Source: Astragalus membranaceus (taxonomy: Eukaryota; Streptophyta; Magnoliopsida; Fabales; Fabaceae). Taken from it: a stretch of 64,000 nt of DNA. The stretch lies in the NCBI GenBank assembly GCA_039519185.1, contig CM076850.1:92315471-92379470 (forward strand), in the 5' to 3' direction. Positions 10,981 through 21,639 of this stretch are shown here, in pieces. Each line of letters begins with the position of its first letter. The first letter of the stretch is position 1. The notes under the pieces are model-generated. The model did not search any database. It saw nothing but the letters and a program-made list of their open reading frames with translations, and was not told the origin of the DNA. The position numbers were made by a program, and so were the translations under genes.

Positions 10981-11589
10981 AAAACATGTAATGTAAATTT
11001 CTCTTTTTGTTTAACTGGGGAGGCTGCGGTGGAAGTGTTAGCGCCGTTGTCGCCAACCCGCCTGTAACCGCATAATTAATTTATCTTGCTCGTTTATTTA
11101 TTTTCTTTTATTGTGGTGCAACCACGCTTTTTTACTCCTTTTCTGGGTCGTTGCTCGGCCCATTCGTGGCCTTTGGTGTTTTTGTTGTTTGGCCCTATCG
11201 TGGCCTCTTTCGATGTTTCTTTTCAGTTTAACGCTCCCGTCTTCGAGCAGTTTACCGAAACTCGGTCCAGATTGAACTCGCTACAAAGACGGGTTCAACC
11301 TTCTTTTGTGGTAGCTTCGATGTATAGCCGGGATCGACCGGGTGTGCTCTTCGTACCGGGCAGTTTACCGAGGCTCGGCTTGGACTTAACTCGTCTCGTA
11401 GGATCGTATGGACTTAATCGTAGCCCGCTCTCCCTTACAACTGAAATAAAAACAAAGATTTTAAAAGAGATTCAAATCAATCGAATATTTCCCCTTTTAG
11501 TTATTTGGTATGGGCAGGCCTCATTAAAAAATCCAGCAGGAAAAAGTGTTCCCCGCCCTATACCATAAAGTTCTTTTCTACATTGGGTC
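10981..11589. other. Non-coding spacer between antisense ORF and protease
   Basis: Contains the antisense gene's probable 3' region and AGGCCTCATTAAAAAATCC, followed by AGCAGGAAAAAGTG, a phrase common in Tat-type elements. Two CAGTTTACCGA(A/G)(A/G)CTCGG phrases repeat at about 11248 and 11363. No RT or integrase coding was found on either strand. Confidence 0.5.
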
Positions 11590-12344
11590 GATCAGTCTTT
11601 CTCGATACCGTCGCGTGCGACTTCTTTCTTCAGCTGGCCTCTCCTTGTTGCTTTAACCCCATGAAGTGGCATCGCCGGGCCGACTGAAGGTCTGCCTGCA
11701 AGGTTACAATTTCTCCTGCATCTGCGTAAAATTTCATCTTGAGATGCACAGTGGAGGCAACTGCCCCCAGTCGCCCCATCGTTGGGCGACCTGTGATGCA
11801 GTGATATACGGACTTGCAAGGTAGAACTAAGAACGGAGTTTTAACAGTCTTGTACAACGGTTTTTTTGCAGTGTCGTCCCCAAAAGTGACCATCAACTCG
11901 AGGTGCCCCAGAGGGGTGGTCGAGGACCGTTGAACCTATAAAGGTCGGGGCCTCGATACAGGGTGAGGTCGTTTCGAGAGATCTTCAACACATCCAACAG
12001 ATCCTCAAAGATTATATCGGCCGAGCTTCCTTGGGCATGACTCTTCTGACCTTGACGTTGGCCATTACTGCAGTAATGATCATGGGGACTTACTTGTTCG
12101 GTTTCCCGTCTAACAAATCTCCATCACCGAATACCAGGGGTGGTCGGTTGGACTTCCCTTTAGGTATGGAGGTCAAAGCGACTATCATTATTTCCTTCCA
12201 ACGCCTCTTTGTTGTCTTATTTGTTTCTCCCGCTTCTAGGGTGCACCCGCCCGAGATGACCATTGCGACTAGGCGCCCCTTGGACTTTCTAGTGTCAGTT
12301 TCTTCTTCTGACTCATTATCATCGTGTTTCCCGGTCTTGGTCAC
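11590..12344 (-). pseudogene. Decayed aspartic protease region of the Tat-like element
   Basis: Frames on the minus strand carry family-typical phrases in order: MVISGGCTLEAG, FGDGDL, a region that should hold the active site (around 12000-12050), then VTFGDDTAKKPLY and YHCITGRPTMGRLGA. At least one frameshift and several stops separate them. At the expected active site the Asp-x-Gly triad is not readable, and the sequence after it matches the family only in a shifted frame. Not functional. Confidence 0.6.
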
Positions 12345-12436
12345 TTCATTGACAACGCCCTTCCCTTTTCTTGGGGAGCGGGTGGACTTCTTTTCGTCTT
12401 TTCTTCTTTGCCACCGCCCTGACCTTTGTCAATGTA

Positions 12437-13884
12437 CTAAGTGAGCTTCCCTTTCCGAATTAACTCCTCAATATCGTCTTTGAATGCCATGCAGTTATTT
12501 GTATCGCGGTCGTTGCTCCTGTGGTACCTGCAATATTTTCTCGAGGGTCGTTGTCCTTCTTTGAGAACGAGCGGTTCTAGTCTTTTCATGTTTTTGAATT
12601 CGGTATTTGAGCATTCCGAAAGGATTTGGGCGCAAGTGGTAATAAGTTTGGTGCGATCGGTGAATCTTCGAAAGTGGTAGTCGTTAGATGACCCGCCCTG
12701 ATCTTTCTTCTGTCCATTATCTCGCGTGCCTTGGTCTTTCTCGGTCGTGCTCTTTGTAATCGATTGGTTCGCCATATCGGCCTCCTCATAATCCATGTAC
12801 TTCTGTGATCTTCTGAGGAAGTTTCCCAAGCTTCGTGGTTTATTGACGCCGATCTCGATTTCAAATAGGCTTCCCCGCTTGAGGCCGTCTGTTAGGGTGT
12901 AGAGTCACATCTTGTCCTCTAGATCTCTGACATTGGATGCTTCCTTGTTGAATCGCTCTATATACTCTCGGAGTGTTTCTTTCTCGCCCTGTCGAACAGC
13001 TTTGAGTACGTCAACTGCCTTGGGCTTGATCCTGGAGGCGGTGAACCTAGCGGAGAAAAGTCGGGCCAGTTGTCGCCAAGTTCCCACCGAGTTCGGTTTA
13101 AGGTCTCTGAACCAGGCAAGGGCGGACTTTTCGAGGGTCAAGGGAAAGATTTTACATTTCACAGGATCCCTGGCGCCCTTATACTGCATCATCAAGTCAA
13201 AGTAATCCAGGTGGTTGTCAAGGTCGCCAATCCCGTCATACATGTTTAGGATCGGGGATTTCTCCAGGGAAGTTGGTATGGTAAATTCATCGATCTCTCT
13301 TGTAAACGGACCCATGCGGGAGCGACCACCACCTCCTCGCCGTGGAGACCGATCTCGATGCTTCCGCCTGCGATCTGAAGAGCGGTTGTGTCGTCCGGCA
13401 GGGGACGGAGGTGAGTCGGATGAGGCGAAGGACAAGCTTTCATCGGGGGATCCTTCTGGTGAAATGGTCGACTCCGAAGAGGACGTGGGCATCCGAGGGG
13501 GGGACCTTGACCTCCTCCGTGTCCTTCTACTGGGCGGGAGAGGTGGACAGCGTGCTTCCTAGGCGGGGGTCGAGATTCCTCCTATAGGGGAACGAGAGTA
13601 GTTGCTGCCCGGGTTGAGGCTACCTCTCTCTCAGTCTGGGTTAACCTTTCTTCTTGCTGTGCCAGGGCTTGGTCTCGGCCATTAAGAACGTCCAAGAGTT
13701 GTTACACATCGGTGGTGGGTATAGTGATGTTTGCCTGTGGAGGGAGATCAGGAAGAGGGACGGGAATGGTTGCCTCCTCCGTCACTGCAATGCCTTCGGG
13801 TGTAGCCTGTGGTTGAGTTGGGATTTCTACCACACTTCGCAAGCGTGGGGCCCGCTTGCTGGGTAGTCTGCCTTGAGGGGCCAT
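12437..13884 (-). pseudogene. gag of the Tat-like element
   Basis: Start MAPQGR near 13884, then a Pro-rich and Arg/Ser-rich N-terminal region disrupted by stops and a frameshift. The retrotransposon gag domain follows (NHLDYFDLMMQYKG, LAWFRDLKPNSVGTWRQLARLFSARF) at about 12910-13250. After an in-frame TGA at 12905 the same frame continues into a Cys/His motif region (KYCRYHRSNDRDTNNC). In functional copies gag forms the virus-like particle that carries element RNA. Confidence 0.75.
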
Positions 13885-13927
13885 ATCAGGAGATGAGATT
13901 ATAAAAGTTGAGGTGGGATAGCGCCTG

Positions 13928-13948
13928 GGCTCCCACTGTGGTTGCCAA
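13928..13948 (-). other. Possible primer binding site of the Tat-like element
   Basis: The reverse complement starts TTGGCAACCACAGTGGGAGC, directly next to the LTR edge at 13949. Placement and the TGG...GTGGGA pattern match primer sites of Tat-type elements; the cognate tRNA was not identified. Confidence 0.45.
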
Positions 13949-14018
13949 TGATCTGTACCTTGGTCGCCCAAGGATAGAACGGGTGGAGATGGAATCGCTC
14001 TGCCGAGTAATGAGGTCG
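13949..14018 (-). repeat. Tat-like LTR, first part
   Basis: Starts TGATCTGTACC next to the primer-binding-like site and runs to the Athila insertion point; GGTCG at 14014-14018 is one copy of the Athila target duplication. It continues at 25121. Confidence 0.6.
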
Positions 14019-14240
14019 TGATAAGTCATGTTTTAGTATGTTTTTAGTACCTATTTTAAGTAGTTTATTTGATGTTTTGATTTTAATTTAGAGCTATTTT
14101 TACTACAAAATTGTTGGTTTATATTCTCAGGTTATTATTGAAGCAATTTAGGAATTTTGGTGCATAAAGAGTAAAGGATCAAAAGACAAAAGGATAGGGA
14201 GAAGAATCAGCAATAAGGGGGTGCAAATATCAGCTTTATA

Positions 14241-14499
14241 CGCACGGTTCGTGCGTGATTAAGCACGGTCCATGCGTAAGGTTCGCAGAAGATGAAGAAA
14301 CTGAAGAAAAAGAGACGCACGATCCGTGCGCCTGGAAAGCACGATCCGTGTGTAACGTTCGCAAAAGCAGAAAATCAAAAGTTTAACTGCGCACGATCCG
14401 TGCGCATGTCAAGCACGATCCGTGCACCCTGTGATGTTTTAAATTCCAAGCTGTTTTCATGGGGCACGATCCGTGCGCCTGAGAGGCACGATCCGTGCG
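14241..14499 (+). repeat. Cluster of eight paired palindromes in the 5' LTR
   Basis: Units of the form GCACG-NNN-CGTGC, mostly GCACGATCCGTGCG, lie at 14241, 14263, 14316, 14339, 14390, 14413, 14464 and 14486, arranged as four close pairs. In three of the four pairs the first member carries an extra leading C. The same design recurs at 20983-21241 and in the 3' LTR. Confidence 0.9.
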
Positions 14500-14587
14500 T
14501 CCCTTCTGATGGCTAAAAATGTTACAACTCTTCCCATTCTGTCTTTATGGATTGTAATTGATGTTTAGTGCCTTGTCTCTGATCTTG

Positions 14588-14600
14588 ACCTATAAAAAGG
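14588..14600 (+). promoter_or_regulatory. TATA-like box of the Athila LTR
   Basis: CCTATAAAAAGG lies about 90 bases downstream of the palindrome cluster, the expected geometry for an LTR promoter with upstream elements. The 3' LTR has the same box near 24301. Confidence 0.5.
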
Positions 14601-15410
14601 ATCCCAATGTAGCTTCACAATCATCCTGGATTATTGTAATTGACATTCTAAGTTTTAATTGAAGTTCTTGCAAGTTTTTCTCTTTAAGGTTATTGTTATT
14701 CTGCTCATTTATAATTCAGTCTTTTACACGCTTTATTTCATTTCTCGCTATTTATATTTTGCAATTTAAATTATGTTCTTCTCTTCTACTCCCTTGTCTA
14801 CAATGAGCTATTGTGAGTAGACTTCTTTAGTCTTGGGATTTTGGGAAACAATCCTATGATAGGTCCCTGAATAATTCCAAGACTAAACCCTATCTTATTA
14901 GAGTTTGGATTCTAATCTAATTTCATCGTGCGTTTTGTATAATCCAAATGTCAAGTGATGGACCGAAAGGGGAAGCTTGACATTGGAACAAATGAAATTA
15001 GACAAGATCGATCAAAGCATGAGAATAGCGTTGATGACCTTGGGATAATAAGGTTGTACTTAATGGGTTTCGGCAATGATCAACCATGAGAATAGGCTTG
15101 ATCATTGTTTCGAGACACATTCTTGTTGTCCGAAAGGAAACTTGAATTACACCAAAAGAAAACCTTGTCCTTAGAAACAAATTTAAATAATAAGATAGGG
15201 GATAGTTAAGGGGTTATTTTTATACTTTCATTGTGATCTAACCAAGATCCCAAGACGCTTTTTATATTCTAAGTTAAAACCAATTTTTACCAAATCATTC
15301 CCTTTCAGCTAATCACCACTAGAAATTAGGTTGGTAATCACATATAACTCCCTGTGGATCGATATTTTTACAACGCGATAGAACCATATACTTGCGGCAT
15401 ATCAAGTTTT

Positions 15411-15428
15411 TGGCGCCGTTGCCGGGGA
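15411..15428 (+). other. Primer binding site, Asp tRNA type
   Basis: TGGCGCCGTTGCCGGGGA is complementary to the 3' end of plant tRNA-Asp. It lies 6 bases after the 5' LTR, as usual for Athila elements. Confidence 0.85.
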
Positions 15429-15512
15429 GTTAGTGATATCAATCAACCTTTTGGTACCGGTTAGACTGAAATTTTTGCTTTTATTTTATTTTGTTATTCT
15501 CTTCTTCTTTGA

Positions 15513-18320
15513 ATGCGAAGAGTCCGAAGTCTCGGAGAAATTGTTCAACCAATTCCTGAGATTGAAAGGTTCTTACATAGAAGAAGAAGAGAATTGCGCA
15601 ATAACCAAGAAATGGCTGCTAACGCAAATCGTGCTCTTAAAGAGTATGCTACGCCTTCTACGGCAGAGCCACATGCTGTTATTGTGCATCCAAATGTTGA
15701 TGCAAACAATTTTGAGATTAAACCATCACTTCTTTCTATGGTCCAGCAGAACCAATTTTCCGGTTCTGCTACTGATGACCCAAATCTTCATCTGTCTATT
15801 TTTCTCGAATACTGTGGCACTCTAAAACTAAATGGAGTGACTCCGGAAGCCATAAGGCTGAAACTTTTTCCTTTCTCGTTAAGGGATAAAGCCAGGGCCT
15901 GGTTTCACTCATTACCTAATGAGTCTGTCACAGCTTGGGATCAATTGAGGCAAGCATTCCTTGCCAGATTCTTTCCCCCAAGCAAAACTGCTCAATTGAG
16001 GAATCAAATTACAAGATTCACTCAGAATGATGGGGAGTCTCTTTATAATGCATGGGAGCGTTTCAAAGAAATGCTAAGGCTTTGCCCCCATCATGGACTA
16101 GAGAAATGGTTGATAATCCACACTTTTTATAATGGTCTATTGTACACCACAAAAATGACTGTTGATGCAGCTGCAGGTGGTGCTTTGATGAACAAGAATA
16201 TTGAAGAAGCTTATGCTCTGATTGAGGATATGGCACAGAATCACTACCAATGGACAAGTGAGAGAGCTATCACAGATCCATCAGCACAAAAGAAAGAACT
16301 AGGTAAGTACGAAGTTTCTGCCCTTGATCATATAGCTTCTAAAGTAGACGCATTGTTTGCTAAATTTGATAAGCTGAGTGTAAACGCTGCTTCATCTTCT
16401 ACTCCACCTTCTTCTTCTTCTTGTGAAATCTGTGGTATAGTTGGTCACATTGGTACAGAATGCCAACTAGGGGCATCTACTGCTGGTTCTGAACAAGCAA
16501 ATTTTGCCCAAAAGGGGGATCCATTTTCAAACACTTATATCCCCGGATGGAGGAATCATCCAAATTTTTCATATAAAAATCCTCCATCAAACCAACCAGC
16601 AGCTAGAACACCCCCTGGTTTTCAAAACAATCAAAGGACTCCTCAAAAATCCAATTTAGAAACTTTGTTGGAAACTTTTGTGTTAACTCAAACTAAGCAA
16701 AATGAAGAGTTCAAAAACCAAAACTCATTTTTGAATGATACTCTTATTAAGTTAACATCAAAAGTAGACTCTATCACCACTCACAACAAAATGCTGGAAA
16801 CCCAAATTTCTCAAGTGGCTCAACAAGTCGCTTCATCCTCTAAATCCTCCGGAATATTTCCTGGACATCCAGAGCCAAATCCCAAAGCCCAAATTAATGC
16901 TGTCACTTTAAGGAGTGGAAAACATTTAGAGGAACCAAAGAATAATAAAAATGAGAGTGAAAAAGAGAGTCCACAAAGTGAGGAGGTAGAGGAAAAGAAA
17001 GAAAAAGAAACATCATATGTGTCACCTCCACCATACAAGCCCACCATTCCCTTCCCACAAAGGTTTGCGAAAACAAAACTTGATGAGCAGTTTAAGAAAT
17101 TTGTTGATCTTTTGAGTAAGCTCTACATAAACATTCCTTTCACCGATGCACTGTCTCAAATGCCATCTTATGCAAAATTTTTGAAAGAAATTCTGTCTAA
17201 GAAAAGAAAGATAGATGACAATGAGACAGTGGCTCTAACTGAAGAATGTAGTGCTATAATTCAAAATAAACTGCCACCAAAGCTAAAAGACCCTGGAAGT
17301 TTTTCTATACCATGTGTGATAGGAAGTGAAACCATAAACAAAGCCATGTGTGATTTAGGAGCCAGTGTGAGTTTAATGCCATTATCCCTTTTCAAGAGGC
17401 TAGGTCTAGGAGAGTTAAAACCCACCAAAATGACTATACAGCTGGCTGACCGCTCCATTAAATATCCAACCGGAATTTTAGAGGATGTTCCTATCAAAGT
17501 AGGACAAATTTTTATACCAGCTGATTTTGTTGTGATGGAAATAGAGGGGGATTCCCAGGTTCCAATTTTGTTGGGAAGACCTTTTCTTGCCACTGCAGGG
17601 GCTATAATAGATGTCAAAAATGGTAAGTTGGCATTCAATGTGGGTGAAGAAAAGATAGAGTTTGAATTTGCTAACCTTATGAAAAGTCCTTCTATTAAGG
17701 ACTCCTGTTGTAGAGTTGATATTGTTGACCATTGCGTGGAAGACTGCTCTTTAGCTACATCTTCACGTGATGGTTTAGAAACATGCCTAACAGGTAGTAC
17801 AGATAAAGAGATGGCTGAAGAAGCCCAAGCCTATGCCGAATTGCTGGATGAAAACCCTCCTATAAAAGGCTTGGGCATTGAAGACTTGGTTGAAGAATCT
17901 GATCCTCTTCAAAAAGGAGCTCCAAAGGTGGAACTGAAGCCTCTCCCTACATCTCTGAGGTATGAATTTCTGGGCCTAAACTCTACTTTCCCTGTTATTG
18001 TCAATGCAAACTTGAATGAGGTGGAAACAAAGAAATTACTTAATATTCTCAAGAAATATCCTAAAGCTATAGGATATACTATTGAGGATATTAAGGGAAT
18101 AAATCCCTCATTATGTATGCATAGGATACTACTTGAAGAGGATTATAAACCCTCCGTTGAGCATCAAAGGAGATTGAATCCTAACATGAAAGAAGTTGTG
18201 AAAAAAGAAGTACTCAAACTCCTTGATGCTGGGATTATATATCCAATTTCAGACAGTAAATGGGTTAGTCCGGTTCAAGTAGTACCTAAAAAGGGAGGCC
18301 TTACAGTTATAAAAAAATGA
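15513..18320 (+). CDS. Athila gag-protease and start of reverse transcriptase
   Basis: A 935-residue frame. Residues about 60-260 are a retrotransposon gag domain (ARAWFHSLPNESVTAWDQLRQAFLARFFP). A Cys/His knuckle (CEICGIVGHIGTEC) is near residue 304, followed by a long Lys/Glu-rich linker. The aspartic protease has DLGASVSLMP at about residue 614 and LLGRPFLATA downstream. The RT N-terminus (WVSPVQVVPKKGG) is cut by a stop at 18318-18320. The family sequence continues if one A of the 7-A run at about 18312-18318 is discounted, so this is a single-base frameshift relative to the downstream frame. It may be a real mutation or a homopolymer sequencing error. The start is the first Met after the primer site. 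Confidence 0.85.
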   Translation: MRRVRSLGEIVQPIPEIERFLHRRRRELRNNQEMAANANRALKEYATPSTAEPHAVIVHPNVDANNFEIKPSLLSMVQQNQFSGSATDDPNLHLSIFLEYCGTLKLNGVTPEAIRLKLFPFSLRDKARAWFHSLPNESVTAWDQLRQAFLARFFPPSKTAQLRNQITRFTQNDGESLYNAWERFKEMLRLCPHHGLEKWLIIHTFYNGLLYTTKMTVDAAAGGALMNKNIEEAYALIEDMAQNHYQWTSERAITDPSAQKKELGKYEVSALDHIASKVDALFAKFDKLSVNAASSSTPPSSSSCEICGIVGHIGTECQLGASTAGSEQANFAQKGDPFSNTYIPGWRNHPNFSYKNPPSNQPAARTPPGFQNNQRTPQKSNLETLLETFVLTQTKQNEEFKNQNSFLNDTLIKLTSKVDSITTHNKMLETQISQVAQQVASSSKSSGIFPGHPEPNPKAQINAVTLRSGKHLEEPKNNKNESEKESPQSEEVEEKKEKETSYVSPPPYKPTIPFPQRFAKTKLDEQFKKFVDLLSKLYINIPFTDALSQMPSYAKFLKEILSKKRKIDDNETVALTEECSAIIQNKLPPKLKDPGSFSIPCVIGSETINKAMCDLGASVSLMPLSLFKRLGLGELKPTKMTIQLADRSIKYPTGILEDVPIKVGQIFIPADFVVMEIEGDSQVPILLGRPFLATAGAIIDVKNGKLAFNVGEEKIEFEFANLMKSPSIKDSCCRVDIVDHCVEDCSLATSSRDGLETCLTGSTDKEMAEEAQAYAELLDENPPIKGLGIEDLVEESDPLQKGAPKVELKPLPTSLRYEFLGLNSTFPVIVNANLNEVETKKLLNILKKYPKAIGYTIEDIKGINPSLCMHRILLEEDYKPSVEHQRRLNPNMKEVVKKEVLKLLDAGIIYPISDSKWVSPVQVVPKKGGLTVIKK

Positions 18321-20823
18321 GAAAGATGAATCCATTGCAACTAGGACTGTCACGGGATGGAGAATGTGTATCGATTATAGGAAGCTTAATAAAGCAACCC
18401 GTAAAGATCACTTTCCCCTCCCTTTTATTGATCAAATGCTAGAAAGGTTAGAAAAGCATTCACACTTCTGCTATTTGGATGGGTATTCTGGATTTTTTCA
18501 AATACCCATTCATCCTAACGACCAAGAAAAAACAACTTTTACTTGTCCTTATGGCACTTATGCTTATAGGAGAATGCCTTTTGGTTTGTGTAATGCTCCT
18601 GCTACTTTTCAACGCTGTATGATGTCCATCTTTTCGGATTTTGTTGAAAATATAATGGAAGTTTTTATGGACGATTTCTCGGTACATGGATCAAGTTTTG
18701 ATAACTGTTTGGTTAACCTTGAAAAAGTTCTTGAAAGATGTGAAAAGGTAAACCTTGTTCTGAACTGGGAAAAATGCCATTTTATGGTAAGGGAGGCTAT
18801 TGTACTAGGACACTTGGTTTCTGAACGAGGCATTGAGGTTGACAAAGCTAAAATTGAAATAATTGAAAAAATGTCACCTCCTGCCTCGGTCAAAGAGGTA
18901 AGAAGTTTCTTGGGTCATGTGGGTTTTTACCGCCGGTTTATAAAAGATTTTTCCAAGATTGCTAAGCCACTAACAAGCTTGCTCCTTAAGGATGCAGCTT
19001 TTGTTTTTGATGATCTTTGTCATGAAGCATTTTGCAGGTTAAAGGAAGCCTTGACCACTGCCCCAATCATGCAACCACCGGATTGGAATCTTCCATTCGA
19101 GATAATGTGTGACGCAAGTGACTATGCGGTTGGGGCAGTCCTGGGTCAAAAGAAAGATAAGAAGATGCATGCCATCTATTATGCCAACAGGACCTTGGAT
19201 GATGCGCAAGTGAATTATGCCACAACAGAAAAAGAGCTGTTAGCCGTTGTGTTCGCCATTGAAAAATTCAGGCAATACTTGGTGGGGTCCAAAATCATCG
19301 TCTACACTGATCACTCGGCAATAAAATATTTGTTAAATAAAAAAGATGCTAAGCCAAGGTTGATCCGATGGATTTTGCTCCTCCAAGAATTTGACTTGGA
19401 AATTAAAGATAAAAAAGGTACAGAAAATGTTGTGGCTGATCACTTGTCCAGACTCCAAGAAAACAATGAGAATGAGCTGCCGCTTGATGACTCTTTCCCA
19501 GATGATCAGCTATTCTCATTGGTCCAAACCGAAGCTCCATGGTATGCAGATTTTGTGAACTACCTCGCAGCCGGCGTGCTGCCTCCAGATCAGAGTTACC
19601 AACAGAGAAAAAAATTCCTCTCTGATGTCAGACACTACTATTGGGATGAGCCCCTGCTTTTCAAAAGGGGAGAAGATGGTGTGTTCAGAAGGTGCATCCC
19701 AGAAGAAGAGGTAAGTAACATTCTTATTCACTGTCATTCTTCTTCTTATGGTGGCCATGCCAGTTCTAAAAAGACCGCTTTCAAAATACTCCAATCTGGT
19801 TTTTTCTGGCCATCACTTTTCAAGGATGTGCATCATTTTGTTTCTAAATGTGATCAGTGTCAGCGCACTGGGAGCATTTCTAAAAGAAACGAAATGCCTC
19901 TGAACAGTATTCTAGAAGTCGAAATTTTCGACGTCTGGGGAATTGACTTCATGGGGCCATTTCCGTCTTCTTTTGGGAATCAATACATACTGGTTGCTGT
20001 TGACTATGTGTCAAAATGGATTGAAGCCATTGCTTCTCCAACAAATGATGCACAAACTGTAATTAAACTTTTCAAAAAATTCATTTTCCCAAGGTTTGGA
20101 GTACCAAGGGTAGTAATCAGTGACGGAGGATCCCACTTTATCTCCAAGCACTTTGAAAAACTTTTGCAAAAGTCTGGGGTGAGACACAAAATTTCAACAC
20201 CCTACCACCCCCAAACTAGTGGCCAAGTTGAGGTCTCAAATAGAGAGATCAAAAGCATTTTAGAAAAGATGGTCTCTCCTTCTAGAAAAGATTGGTCCAT
20301 TAAGCTTGATGATGCTCTTTGGGCTTATCGGACAGCGTACAAGACCCCCATTGGTATGTCTCCTTTCAAACTGATTTATGGGAAGTCTTGTCACCTTCCG
20401 GTTGAGCTAGAGCACAAGGCTTATTGGGCAATAAAGACCCTCAACTTGGACACAGAATTAGCCGGTGCAAAAAGAAAACTTCAGCTGAATGAGTTGGAGG
20501 AACTGAGGATGGACGCCTATGAAAATGCCAAAATTTATAAAGAAAGAACAGAAAAATGGCGTGATAAGCGTATTGTCCGAAGGGAATTCAAAGAAGATGA
20601 TTTGGTGCTACTCTTCAACTCAAGGCTGAAGCTTTTTCCAGGAAAGCTAAGGTCAAAATGGTCCGGCCCCTTTCATGTCCGTAAGGTATACCCTTTCGGA
20701 GCTGTTGATGTCTGGAGTGAAAAGACCGGATCATTCAAGGTAAATGGGCAGAGATTGAAAAACTATCTAACTGGAGAAGAAATTGAAAATGGAACCACCT
20801 TGGTTCTCGAGGACCCAAACTGA
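18321..20823 (+). CDS. Athila pol: reverse transcriptase, RNaseH, integrase
   Basis: Open from the frameshift to 20823; the first Met is at 18364 but the true product would continue from gag-protease. RT shows CIDYRKLN, the MPFGLCNAPATFQ block and the catalytic FMDD box at about residue 101 (counted from 18364). RNaseH has its first Asp in CDASDYAVGAVL near residue 250, plus TTEKELLA, YTDH and VADHLSR. Integrase has the HHCC zinc region (CHSSSYGGH to KCDQCQ) and the D,D-35-E triad near residues 528, 586 and 622 (GIDFMGP, SDGGSHF, GQVEVSN). All catalytic residues looked for are present and there is no internal stop, so enzymatically this pol could be competent. Confidence 0.9.
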
Positions 20824-21639
20824 ATTTCATAACCGTCAAGCTAGTGACGTTAAAAGAGCGCTATGTGGGAGGCAACCCACGGGTTAATGTTTCTTTTTGT
20901 TTTTCAGGAAAATCATGTGAAAAGGGGTATCCGATCTGGGTGAAGTATTTCTCTTTAAAAAAAAAATTCAAGGCTGAAGGGACGCACGATCCGTGCGCAT
21001 ACAGGCACGATCCGTGCGCAGTTAAGGAGATTTGGTTGGTTTGCGTGCGAAGAAGACGCACGATGCGTGCGCAGCAAGGCACGGTCCGTGCGTACTGGAA
21101 ATGTTTTACTGGAATTCAGCACCGAAACTCACGCACGAACCGTGCGTGAGTGAAGCACGGACCGTGCGTGATTTAAAAGGCAGCATCTGTTTTTGCGAAG
21201 GAGGCGCACGAACCGTGCGTGAGGTAAGCACGGACCGTGCGCTGTAAAAAGGACCGAATTTAACAAGTAAGTCACGAATTTTCCTCACTTTCAACCTATC
21301 TTCTTCTTCCTCATCTCTTCTCCTACCCTAAACCTCCATACCCATACCTTCCCAAATCTTCAAATACAACCAAACAACACCCAAACCTCCATAAAAACTA
21401 CTCAAATCAACTACCCACAACCCCCTCTTCAAAACCCACCCATTAAAATCACCATACAACCCCTCTCCACCAAATCCCCAATTTCGTAATCCACCATATC
21501 CATAACCCAAAACCTCCATAAACACCCCCAAAACACCACCCAATCATCAAAACACCACCCAATACACAATACCCACCACCAAAAAACACTCTATTCACCT
21601 TCCAAAACCCATAAACCCCAATTTTGAGGAAATTCGAAA
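20824..21639 (+). other. Pol to ORF-1 intergenic region with a second palindrome cluster
   Basis: No gene. It contains GGGAGGCAACCCA (20868-20880), a phrase recurrent after pol in Athila-type elements. Eight paired palindromes follow at 20983-21241, then a long C/A-rich tract (21290-21610) that resembles an untranslated leader running up to the ATG at 21640. Confidence 0.7.
20983..21241 (+). repeat. Internal cluster of eight paired palindromes
   Basis: Units at 20983, 21005, 21057, 21079, 21132, 21155, 21205 and 21228: GCACG-NNN-CGTGC with varied centres (ATC, ATG, GTC, AAC, GAC). They form four pairs, each pair led by CGCACG. Number, pairing and span (about 260 bases) match the LTR clusters, while the surrounding sequence differs. 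Confidence 0.9.

Larger units (their letters stand above)
14019..15404 (+). repeat. Athila 5' LTR
   Basis: Begins TGATAAGTCATG and ends GCGGCATATCA. Contains an eight-member palindrome cluster (14241-14499) and a TATAAAAAGG promoter-like box near 14592. Confidence 0.9.

Noticed and set aside
14241..14499. Palindrome cluster considered as a CRISPR-like array
   Set aside because: Units are short, unevenly spaced and inside a plant LTR; there are no cas genes and the host is a eukaryote.
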